A program made the translations under genes and the position numbers. Of a stretch of DNA of 64,000 nt, positions 47,501 to 56,361 are shown piece by piece; positions within the stretch are counted from its first letter, which is position 1; each line of letters starts with the position of its first letter. The stretch is from Spizellomyces sp. 'palustris' (Eukaryota; Chytridiomycota; Chytridiomycetes; Spizellomycetales; Spizellomycetaceae): the NCBI GenBank assembly GCA_006535965.1, contig QEAR01000068.1:1-64000 (forward strand), given 5' to 3'. Under the pieces are notes generated by a model. That model saw nothing but the letters and a program-made list of their open reading frames with translations, had not been told where the DNA came from and ran no database searches.

Positions 47501-47731
47501 CACTGGGGCTTTCTTTGCAGCCACTGGGGCTTTCTTTGCAGCCGTAGCCTTCGCAGGGCCAGGCGCTGGTGCTGGTTTCGCTGGGCTTTTCTTCGTCGGT
47601 GCAACAGCTTTCTGTGGAGCTGGCGCTGCTGCAATGCTTCCGGCGGCACAGAACAGGAGGAGGGCGAGCGTGCACCATAAAAGGCCCATGCGTAGGGTTC
47701 CTTTTCCTCGCTTTGCTCCTCGCCACCGCAT
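44598..47731 (-). CDS. Repeat-rich type I membrane protein with mucin-like ectodomain
   Basis: Two exons meeting at about 47229/47163 give roughly 1,020 residues. A signal peptide (GLLWCTLALLLFCAAGS) is followed by Lys/Ala/Pro repeats and then several hundred residues rich in Pro, Thr, Ser and Lys, with AKTP-S/A-ATP units. These are likely O-glycosylated and extended, with no globular domain. One membrane helix (MVVGMSVGVSFVVIGGLAL) is followed by basic RMRHIQR. The cytosolic tail of about 390 residues begins with three 21-residue repeats containing PDVSPGS and is Ser-rich after that. The layout resembles fungal cell-wall stress sensors (Wsc/Mid2 type), but the Cys-rich WSC domain is missing, so that role is only a hypothesis. 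Confidence 0.75.
45534..45722 (-). repeat. Three 63-bp tandem repeats in the cytosolic tail
   Basis: Copies start at 45534, 45597 and 45660 with an exact 63-bp period and only scattered substitutions. Each encodes 21 residues with the core PDVSPGS-x-PG-V/A-L/F-AAI. The frame is preserved in all three, so the repeats are translated. Confidence 0.85.
46612..46891 (-). repeat. 79-bp near-identical direct repeats in the ectodomain
   Basis: 46612-46690 and 46813-46891 match over 79 bp with a single difference and lie 201 bp (67 codons) apart, so they are in frame. They encode an AKTPAATPSEK-type unit; looser copies surround them up to about 47030. Their near-identity suggests recent duplication or conversion. 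Confidence 0.8.
47265..47396 (-). repeat. 48-bp tandem repeats near the signal peptide
   Basis: Copies start at 47265, 47313 and 47361 with a 48-bp period and encode 16-residue units of the type EVAKNPAPAVIAKKAK. A shorter 21-bp repeat encoding KKAPVAA follows at about 47476-47542. Both keep the reading frame. Confidence 0.85.
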
Positions 47732-48720
47732 TGGGGACAAAGTTTAAAAGAATTCAAAAGCGAATATGTCTCGTCCTCGAAGCAATTTCGAAATGTCGTA
47801 GTAAGAATGAAATGGGCATGGAGGAGAACGAAGACGATGGGAAATGGGGAATGAAGGAAAAAACGCCGTCCTCCCCCCGCCAACACCCACCTGCGTTTTG
47901 GCACCCATGTCGAGCCTGGCGCCGAAACTTTCCAGTTGGCCGCTTTAACTTTTTTAATGGCGAGAAATTCGCTCTCGTGTTCCATATGGTATGGCACAGT
48001 CATGGATACTTGAGTTTGACATGGTGGCATAGTCACAGAAGGGTCTTTAGGACATGCGCAGTTTCCAATTGGTTTCAACGTTTTTTTAACGCTTGGCTTT
48101 TGGCATCGCATCTTCAACTTTCCACAAAGTGCCCGACTCATTTTAACTAGGCTTGCTACGTGGGGCTTCCCTACTAGTGGTGGACATGGTAGGTGCCGAT
48201 ATGGTCTGGACTCCAACTCGCTGGGTGGGCATTACAAACTAGGACGGCCTGCCCATATGCGTCCAGGCGCATGCCACGAGGTTAGACTAGAGTAGAAACG
48301 AATGCATTTCACATTCAGAAACATAGTTTGGCCAAAGATCTTTAGAGTAGAAACGAACGCATTTCACATTCAGAAACGATGCCATCGAACTCATATCTGT
48401 CAAAGGGGGCACCCGACAACTATCGTGTTGTCAGTGGTGGATATTGTAGCCGAATAGATCCAAAGGGTTTGGGATAAGGACAGTGTTCGCCTACAAGGCT
48501 TAAAATGTTCACATGCAGGAGGAACGGAGCGCCTGTCATATGTGCACTTGCTTGAGGTTCCCGGTGGAAAAGGGGATTTGAACGTGACGCCATATTGCGT
48601 TCAACTTGGGTACGTAAAGAGAAAACTATCCTGAAAAGATGCAGCCATTTTTTGTTCTTGTCCAAGACGGTTGTCCCATCGCTCTCCAATACTTGCAGCT
48701 TGTAGTTAAAAACAGAACAA
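47732..48720. other. Divergent intergenic region with a short direct repeat
   Basis: About 990 bp between the membrane-protein start and the TspO-like start. A minus-strand open frame (up to 48216) and one at 48420-48689 show no family resemblance. It contains the 35-bp direct repeat listed separately and probably both promoters. Confidence 0.4.
48288..48377. repeat. Pair of 35-bp direct repeats
   Basis: 48288-48322 and 48343-48377 are the same 35 bp with one T/C difference, separated by 20 bp (period 55). They lie outside genes, about 340-430 bp upstream of the TspO-like start. Confidence 0.8.
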
Positions 48721-49604
48721 ATGACTCACCCACTGCCCCTCCGGTCGTTCAATCTTTTGGTCTACGTCTTTTTTGTCTCGTCCTCCCTCTACAATGTCAT
48801 TGGACCAGACCCAAGTTATGGATACGCCAAATATCCAACATATCTCACTCCCGCACCATGGGCGTATGCAATATGGGCCGTCATTTACTTGTTATTTGGA
48901 GGGTTTGTGATTTGGCAATGGTTCCCTGAAACGGACGATGTAGTCATTGATGCATACGGGAGCTGGTTTATCATTGCCAGTTTGTGCGGGGCTGTCTGGC
49001 AACATTTTTGGGTACGTTTTGCCTTAGAGGCGCTTTTCTGAACTTTAACCAAATCGTTTGTGCCGGTCTGATTATCATGCAGGAAACCGGGCATTTGGTG
49101 CTGGCATTGATTGTGCTCCTGTTCGCCTCGGCAGCTGTCACTATAATCTATACCAATCTCCATCGCTTGCAAGGCCCTCGTACGTGGACAGAATACCTCT
49201 TTGCATATGCTCCAATCTCCCTTTATCATGGCTGGTTAGTCTTTGTTATATGGATCAACATCTTCGCCATTATTGCCCGAGCGACGGAACCTCGACATCC
49301 GTCAATCTTGCAAAAAATTCTCGTTTTCTTCGCCCTCTTTCAGATGACGGCGACAGCTGTAGCCTACACGGAAACAAAAAGGGAAAGTGGTGATCTTCCA
49401 GGTGCATTCACCATTGCTTGGGCACTTTTTGCCGTTTCGGCTGGACAGAAATCGAAATTCGTCAAATATTCAGCATTGGTGATGGGAGTTGTTGTTGCTG
49501 TACATGCCTTTAGGCCGCTGGTTAGGAGGAGGAGGGATGGCGAACGTTCCCAGAGGGAATCACTTCTTGGGGAGGGAGAGGAAAGTCGGGAGGAGCAGGT
49601 CTGA
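48721..49604 (+). CDS. TspO/MBR-like multi-spanning membrane protein
   Basis: Two exons joined at HFW/ETGHLVLALIV (intron about 49012-49080) give about 270 residues with five to seven hydrophobic segments. The N-terminal part KYPTYLTPAPWAYAIWAVIY, followed by LLFGGFVIWQWF, has the Pro-Trp-rich character and the TPA-x-x-A-x-x-IW-x-x-IY pattern of TspO/MBR-related proteins of plants and lower fungi. The C-terminal tail is basic (RRRRDG), then acidic. TspO proteins bind porphyrins or sterols in membranes; the ligand here is unknown. Some of the family's aromatic residues cannot be placed with confidence by eye, so another multi-span family is possible. Confidence 0.6.
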
Positions 49605-50241
49605 CTGACAGCTGCTCGTTAACTCTACTTTGGTCCCTATGCGCATCGTTTTCATTTGCAATTCGAGCATACCCTTCTGACTATGGGTTCTGGATAAGCG
49701 CCCTGTGCCGCGTTCTTATATCAAGATGAATTGTCTTTTGTCAAGTTTCATCCAACGTCAACGCAGCAGTACTAGTCTCTCATCACTCTTTGCACTGGGG
49801 AGTAATCGAAGCACATCTGCACTGCTGTGCTCCTTTTTAAAAACCACCATCATCACGGATCATATCAAGGCTTCCGGAATGATATTTGACCAGGAACCAG
49901 GCAAAAGAAGATTGCCATTGATACACTGTAGCAGCAACTGGATCCCTTCCTACGACCACTCTACACGATTCTTCAAGCCCACAAAACCGAGCTTTAAAGG
50001 ATTATCAACAACTGTGAGCAGAATAGTGATGATTTCGCATACCAAGTAACGACGGTCTTGTATTCGCGACCCCGTCCGCGCTAACTACGTAATCGACTGC
50101 CATCATGCATTTTGGCATTGCCACGTTTCCCCCGGAAACATCAAGACGAGATTGCAGTCACACAATCCACATTCCGTTCACTGAATACGCTTTGCTCTTT
50201 GGTTTAATGCAACCAGCCCCACATTGAGCTACTTGTAGACA
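49605..50241. other. Intergenic, one unsupported open frame
   Basis: About 640 bp between two plus-strand genes. The plus-strand frame at 49705-50049 would give about 107 residues from MNCLLSSFIQRQRSSTSLSS. It has a Ser/Arg-rich start but no recognisable family and no splice support, so it is not called as a gene. The right part is the promoter of the BAR-SH3 gene. Confidence 0.4.
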
Positions 50242-51615
50242 ATGAGCTGGAAAGGCTTTCAAAAGGCGGTCACTCGTCTTCCCACTCGGCTGGCACAACG
50301 CACAGGTTACGCCAGCGAGAGTGTCGACCAAGAATACCACGAACTGGAAGCACAGTTTAAACATTTGGAAATTCTGGCAATAAGACTATCGGATGAGGCA
50401 AAAAAGTTTAAAGATTCGCTGTCAGCCATGCTGGCCCACCAGGCGAAATTCGCTGAGACGCTGATGGAGGTTTACCAACCCGTCACTGCAACTTCACCAA
50501 ATCGCCCGACCATTGAAGGCGTAGAGACTGAAGACTATCAACCGCCTTCTCCTACAAAGGGGGTAAGTGCATATGTTGGCAAGGACCGACGGTTAAAGAC
50601 GACAAGTCACTAACTCCTTTTGGTGCAACCGCAGGTAACCAGTCCTCAACATGCCAAAGCTCTGGCCGCTGCCGAGGCATTCGCAACCGCAATGCAAACT
50701 GCGCGTGAACAGCTTCTTCCAGACCTAGAAGTGATTGAACGGCAAGTTGTCGCTCCAACTAACGACTACATTACGATGATCAACAATGTCAAGCGACTCA
50801 TGGAGAAGCGTGCCCGGAAGCTTGTGGACTATGACCGGCATCAAGACTCTGTAAAGAAACTCGCTGCAAAACTAGACCGAAATGTCTCAGATGAGAAGAA
50901 ACTTGGAAGTTTGGAAACGTCTCTGGACCAGTCTACGCGCGAATTCAACAATGTCAACAATCTCCTTAAGCAACAGCTACCGGTCTTTCTCGGATATCGT
51001 GTGGCCTTCATTGACCCGTGCTTCCAATCATTATATTGGTACGAACTCAAGGTTGTGCAAACACTGTATGATTGCTTCCAGCAGCTCTGCAGCCAGCACT
51101 TCAACATGTCCATCTCCGCACAAGACGGATTTGCAGCGCAGTACGATCGCATGATGGAAATGCTATCGCAACTATCTTTGTTGAAACGACCATTGAGGAA
51201 GGGAGATGGCGGCGATACAGATACCGGATACGGAGGGTCACCAGACAATTCACCTGTTGGGCAAGATATCAGTGGAGCTTCGGATGCAGGTGTGACCGAA
51301 ACATTGCCGCCCTACGAAGAGACCGCTGCCCGTCCTTTTCCTGCTGTCTCGAAATCTGCTCCTCCTGCTGCGGCAGTTACCGCGTATCCTAATCCATTCG
51401 CCGCTCCTGCACCCTCAGTAGCAGGAGGTAGTGCACGCCCGATCTACGTTCTGGCATTGTACGATTTTGAAGGGGTACAAGAAGGAGACCTTTCCTTTAA
51501 GAAAGACGACAAGATTGAAGTTATTCAGCGAACTGGCGACGCGAATGACTGGTGGATGGGCAAGCTTAGGGGACAAGTTGGGCAATTCCCCGGAAATTAT
51601 GTCAGTGACCTTTGA
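50242..51615 (+). CDS. BAR-SH3 endocytic protein, Rvs167/amphiphysin type
   Basis: A membrane-bending scaffold acting at actin patches during endocytic vesicle scission, usually with an Rvs161 partner. Two exons split after PPSPTKG (intron about 50562-50633) give about 435 residues. The N-BAR domain opens MSWKGFQKAVTRLPTRLAQR, with an amphipathic start, and includes KRLMEKRARKLVDYDRH and FIDPCFQSLYWYELK. A short Pro/Ala linker leads to a C-terminal SH3: ALYDFEGVQEGDLSF, DDWW-type NDWWMGKLRGQVGQFPGNYV. All canonical SH3 residues (ALYDF, WW, P, Y) are intact. Close to S. pombe Hob1 in layout. Confidence 0.93.
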
Positions 51616-51768
51616 GCTCATCTTACATGCCCATTTCGCCATCTCGGGTTTTGAGTCGAGAGGTCTGACAACAGATGTCAAGCATGGTGCTTAATTAATC
51701 CATTCATGTCCCAAATTCCAAAATATATGTATAATTCAAAATGTACAAATTATTGCTGGGTTGTAGCA

Positions 51769-53100
51769 TCATCCCCATTGCTTTTTGGGTCTTTCACGAG
51801 AAAAGCGCCAAGCTCCATTGTCCCCCTCACCAGACCCTGACCCTCGTCCATTTTTCCCGCGTTCGGCGCCATTTCGTTCTGATCTTAGTCGTGCCAACTT
51901 GCGTTCCAGCGCCTGCAACTGACTTTCCCAGAGCGGCTGGTAGAATTTGAGCGCATAGTCTCCCCATTTCTCTACAATACTCGCTTCTGTTCCTTCCAAA
52001 ACTAGTAGTCCCTGTACACCTTTCTCTTCATCTGCTGCCTGGATCCGGTCGACCGCTATGGATAACCGTTCAAGAACATTCATCTGGAGAGATTTTTCCC
52101 GGTTGTAGCCTAGCGCGACAAGGTAATATGAGCTTCGGATGGTATGTACACCTTTGGGTTTCACCGGCACGAGCTCCGTGAAATATTCATGGAGGAAGCA
52201 TAGGATCTCAAGGTTTTGCAGCTGGGGCTTCATGTTTGAGACAATGATCAAAGTACCATTTTCTCCAAGATTTGTAAGGGCAGCTAGTAGTTGGGAGAAT
52301 GAAAGGAGCTGCCTCGAACGAACTTGTAGTGGGGGTGGTCCTAATCGTGATGGGTCGGCTGTGGAGTGATCCCTATAGATTGAGCCTGCAATGACTAGGT
52401 CACATCCCACATCCGGTGGATCGGTATGACAAGGCGAGACAAAACGGATGGATTCAGGATTCTCCGTTACGTCTCTATAAAGTGAGGTGTACCGGTTCAT
52501 TTCACCCAGCACACCTTCCATAACCATTGGCAACCCTCCCATTTCAAGAGGTAAAGTCACGCCCATCCCAACAGCGTCGTCATTATTTTCTAGGATCCAG
52601 CGCGAGAATCCACCGGGAGCAGACCCAAGGTCAAGGAAATGGTTGACACATCCTCTCAACTTTCCTCCAGTCTGCTTATCAACTTCGTCCATAGCTCCCC
52701 GAAACTGGTTGGCAAAGTGTGACGAAGACACAGCAGGCCCGGACTCCTTCGGTGTCGTTGCTGCCGTCACGTTAGCCGAATGCGCCCGATTAGATACAAA
52801 CATTCGTTCAACATTGGGATCATTCTCGAATTCGTCTTTGAGGTTATGAAGGGAGCGTAAGAGAAGGGAGGAATTGTAAAGGTGAAGGTGAAAGAAGTCC
52901 ATATGCCCTGGTAAGACTTTATTGATTTGTGGTGGCTCAACGGACGGTGCAACATGTGGGATCGCTGCAGTGGCAGCATTCCGCCGATGTGGTGGAACGT
53001 AGCGAGCCATCCTTTGTAGGAAAGAATTCTGTGTAGTAAATACTTCGTCGTCCAAGCAAGAAGGACTCTGGTTGCCAGCCCAGTTCGAAGTTGTTGCCAT
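51769..53100 (-). CDS. FtsJ/RrmJ-like SAM methyltransferase-fold protein
   Basis: An intronless frame of 443 residues. The Rossmann SAM site is clear as NHFLDLGSAPGGFSRWILEN. Other RrmJ landmarks appear in weakened form: CDLVIAGSIYR where RrmJ has DLVMSD, IIVSNMKPQ near the second catalytic Lys, and RSSYYLVALGY where RrmJ has Glu. The usual K-D-K-E tetrad is therefore not evident, so 2'-O-methylation of RNA ribose should not be assumed. The start at 53100 was kept, but the Met at 53010 (MARYVPPHRRN) is a plausible alternative. Head to head with Gemin2. Confidence 0.8.
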   Translation of the reverse strand: MATTSNWAGNQSPSCLDDEVFTTQNSFLQRMARYVPPHRRNAATAAIPHVAPSVEPPQINKVLPGHMDFFHLHLYNSSLLLRSLHNLKDEFENDPNVERMFVSNRAHSANVTAATTPKESGPAVSSSHFANQFRGAMDEVDKQTGGKLRGCVNHFLDLGSAPGGFSRWILENNDDAVGMGVTLPLEMGGLPMVMEGVLGEMNRYTSLYRDVTENPESIRFVSPCHTDPPDVGCDLVIAGSIYRDHSTADPSRLGPPPLQVRSRQLLSFSQLLAALTNLGENGTLIIVSNMKPQLQNLEILCFLHEYFTELVPVKPKGVHTIRSSYYLVALGYNREKSLQMNVLERLSIAVDRIQAADEEKGVQGLLVLEGTEASIVEKWGDYALKFYQPLWESQLQALERKLARLRSERNGAERGKNGRGSGSGEGDNGAWRFSRERPKKQWG

Positions 53101-53161
53101 GTCAATGTGGCACAGCGCCGGTCCAACTCAGCCTGTCTGTTCGTTGCCCTTCCCAATACCA

Positions 53162-54502
53162 ATGAACTACCGACGGAGTAATAGAAAAAATTGGACTCAA
53201 AACGATGAAGACTCTATACGCCGCCCTGCTCTTCCCCTTGAGGGCTATGATGAAGACGAACCGTTGCTAGCTCCAGGGGACCCCCCTGCCTCAGGGCTGC
53301 AGTACTTGCGAATGGTGAGGTGAGATTCGCTATAAAATATTGACCTTGTAGTAGACAGGCTCTCACTCCCTCGTCCGAATCTTTGCGCGCAGAGCAGAGG
53401 CTAACGCCTGTCAGCAAGTGGTGACCGTGAGACTTCCTGCCGAGAAACTATACTCGCCTATACCCCCCAATGTATTCGACGTACGAAAAGAGTACTTTGG
53501 CACCAAGGCATCCGGCGATGAGTCATATATACCCGAAAACTTGCGACCTTCAGCAGATTGGCTGAATAACTTCTTAGAGAGGTTCAGCGCGCTGCACGAC
53601 GAGGTGGCCAAGCGCCGGCAGATCCTTCGTACCAAATCTGTTTATTCGAGATTTTACCGCCCAAATCTCTACAACGAAAGAGGGTGGAAAAGGTTTTGCT
53701 ATGGCGACCTTATAGAGAATGCTCCTCAGCAACCCAGTGCCAACAATCACACTCCCAACGCACCGGCGCATGAGCCTAGCGTATCTGAGGACGCACCCGA
53801 GAAGGTGCCTGAACTTACACTGGAGGATGTATCTGAAATTTCGCCTCAAGAGCACGAAGGTGCGAAAGATTCAAGTGACTCTGACATGCTCAAAAAGCGA
53901 AAACGAGAATTTGATGAAGTAGAAGGTGATACGCCTCAGAAGTCAAAACGTCTGCACACCCAAAGTGGTGAGCCAATTCATGACGAACAAGCCAAGAAAC
54001 CGCCTCCCAGTAAAAAACAAGCAAGAGAGACAGATATAGTGATAGGTGGAACAGAGCCGCTGTTAAACCTAATATGTAACTTAGAGCAAGGGGAGGTCAT
54101 CAAAGTTCTAAAGTATCACACCGACTGGCTGTCCGATGACGATATTTCCGAAGAGCAGGTTCGCCGCACATATACTCGTACAATTAAACCCATACTTCAG
54201 CTTACGTGCTTCTTGGGGATCTAGTGCCAATGGATCTTTGCCCTTCTGCTACGTCTCGACACACTCCTTCACGGAGACGAAGTCTCTATAATTCGCGATT
54301 TATGCCGTAAATGTCGCGGAATACGGAGCCATATGATTGATTTGGATGCAGGTGATGCCCGAGCTGCGACTCTGAGTATGATTGTAGCGATTGTGTCCCA
54401 TATTTTTGGGCAGCGCGATCTTGGGTAAGGATTGATGATGACCGTTATTCATCTTTGGCGCTGACTTCATTTTTTCTGTGTTGCAGTGACCAGGTTTCTT
54501 GA
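53162..54502 (+). CDS. Gemin2/Brr1-like SMN-complex protein
   Basis: Gemin2 holds the Sm ring during spliceosomal snRNP assembly in the cytoplasm. From the ATG at 53162, MNYRRSNRKNW is followed by ALPLEGYDED and DPPASGLQYLRMV, the Sm-contacting start. After an intron come RAEANACQQVVTV and RGWKRFCYGDLI, matching the GWKKFC motif. A disordered Lys/Glu insert precedes LLNLICNLEQGEVIKVLKYH. Two further introns were placed by phase: SEEQ is joined to CQWIFALLLRLDTLL, and FGQRDLG to DQVS, reproducing the human ending FDQRDLAD. The stop is then at 54500-54502. The in-frame stop at about 54222 falls inside the first of these introns. Confidence 0.87.
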
Positions 54503-54896
54503 GTGCTTGAATTTCATGATGCTTCAATGTACAAGATGTGGTTCTATATTTTTTTATTGTTGTCGCTGTGTGCAAACCCCGTATATTTGAGCCTAGCGGC
54601 ATTTGATGTAAATTCTTGTAAAACCAATGTTTATAGCGCATTTCAAATGTGGATTCAATGTAAATTCAGGATTGCGCCATTTCGAGAGGCGGTGCTGTTG
54701 ATTAACGACAGCTCACTTGTCTTCTGAATTTTGTTCTCCATTCCCACATCCCGACGCGGACGCAACAGACAACTCCGTATCCCATTTGCCCACCGTTCCG
54801 GTATTCGAGAGGACTATATAGCAGTCTTTTCTGCTGAATGACGTCTTGCGATATAGTATCTATTGCTTTTCCTTGGAATTGCGGACATTTCACAAT
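54503..54896. other. Intergenic, C2H2 factor promoter
   Basis: About 390 bp with a TATATAG element at 54815-54821, roughly 80 bp before the start codon of the zinc-finger gene. The plus-strand open frame at 54503-54727 shows no family resemblance. Confidence 0.45.
54815..54821 (+). promoter_or_regulatory. TATA box of the C2H2 gene
   Basis: TATATAG lies 76-82 bp upstream of the ATG at 54897, the expected distance for a fungal core promoter. Confidence 0.5.
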
Positions 54897-56042
54897 ATGT
54901 CGGAATCTCCCCGAAAATCCCCGTCACTTTCACCTGCCGAAGAAACAGCGCTGTCAGCCCTTACTGATATAAGTATGCGAAATTCCAACAATCGAGGGGA
55001 GGGCATTTTGCATTTGAAAGACAAAGAAAAGTCGAAGAATATTCGCTCAACTCTGCGTTTGGAAGAAGCAGCTAGTACAAAGACGCTATCAGATACGAAT
55101 CAGAGACACGCAGCTGAAGCAATACAGCCAGCAGATGGCCAGGCGATAGACAGCCGATTTTCTTCTGCTCCACCGTTCCCTCCAATGGTGCCCATCGGAT
55201 TCCCGTATCCCTTTCCGTTTGTGAATGGGAGTATGTACTCTGGTCCACCGGGGAAACCACCATTTCCTCTTCCGATTCCACCAGGAAGCTTTCCTGCTGT
55301 AGCAGGATACCCACTTCAGCTTCCCTCATCTCACATGATGCACCCTCCAGCAACCAGATCTGCACAGCCGGCAGGCGAAGATCGTGAAAAGACAAACTCC
55401 CCAGGCACGCATCTCCCAACCTATATGAAGGAGGAAAATGAGGCAGGATCTCAACGGCCTATACAGAGCAAAAGAATGAAAGGAATGCAAACGGGGGGTG
55501 AGGAAAGTGGGGAAGACGATGGTGTCCAAGCCACCGAAGAAGAACAGCAGCAAATCAACGCGGCGATTGCGGCTGCAGAAGCATTGGGCGTTGGAAAGCG
55601 CGATATGAAATACATGTGTCAGACATGTTCACGGGTCTTCACTCGGTTGTACAACTTGAAGTCGCACATCCGTTCTCATCAAGGATTGAGACCATTCAAA
55701 TGCAAATTCTGTTCCGCCTCGTTCACGCGAAACCACGACTTGAACAGGTTGGTTTGGCGCATGATAGGTGCGATGAGCATGTGAGTGTAGACCAACAGAA
55801 ACTTTGACTCCATCTAGACACGAGCGGACCCATGCAGATGTGAAGCCGTTTACATGTCCTGTGTGCCTGAAGAAATTTTCCCGCAAGGTATTATCCTTTT
55901 GCGCATACTCGCGGACGTTCGTTCGATGCTTATAGTTCACTGGTCGTTTTAGGATGCCTTGAAACGACATCAACGGCAAGATGCAGAAGGCAAACGAGGA
56001 ATATGCGTACCCGTGGTCAAAGCAGCGAATGCAGTCGCATAA
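54897..56042 (+). CDS. C2H2 zinc-finger transcription factor
   Basis: Three exons give about 320 residues. The first 230 are disordered, with a Pro/Phe/Gly-rich stretch (FPPMVPIGFPYPFPFVNG) and an acidic run (GEESGEDDG). Three consecutive fingers follow: YMCQTCSRVFTRLYNLKSHI, PFKCKFCSASFTRNHDLNRH with its end supplied by the second exon, and PFTCPVCLKKFSRKDALKRH. In the third finger the final His position reads Asp (RHQRQD), so its fourth zinc ligand must come from elsewhere or is missing. The start at 54897 was preferred because the upstream frame opens only with TTG. DNA target unknown. Confidence 0.82.
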
Positions 56043-56361
56043 TCTATATTTATTTCCGTCTATCCATTTTGTGTTCTGCTTATGCATATACCCCTTTCGT
56101 GCTCACTCAACTTGTACAAAGCAGTCTGATGGGTGGAGTAACGTGGTTTCTTTTGTATTATAATTGAGAGATTTTGGATTCTGCCAGCGTCTTCTTTCCA
56201 TTGCTAAATAACCTGTCGAATTCGTATACCCCTTGACTTTCAATCTCCCCTTGCGTCCCCCAACTCCATAAACAATGAGTACTGCGACAAAGCCGGATGC
56301 TCTGGGACTACTTGCCCTACTCAAAGTGACAGACTATGGCTACAATTAAGATCTACATAAT
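56043..56361. other. Gap between convergent genes
   Basis: About 320 bp between the stop codons of the C2H2 gene and NOC4. It should hold both 3' untranslated regions. No coding signal. Confidence 0.45.

Noticed and set aside
45875-47740. Very long second minus-strand frame through the repeat protein
   Set aside because: Beyond the intron it reads an Arg/Leu/Pro-rich shift of the Pro/Thr repeats. The other frame contains the membrane helix and balanced tail.
47365-48216. 283-codon minus-strand frame upstream of the repeat protein
   Set aside because: It overlaps the signal-peptide exon out of frame and has no recognisable domain.
54100-54224. Gemin2 ending at the in-frame stop near 54222
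   Set aside because: The conserved Gemin2 C-terminus follows in another frame and is reached by a phase-0 intron, so that stop is intronic.
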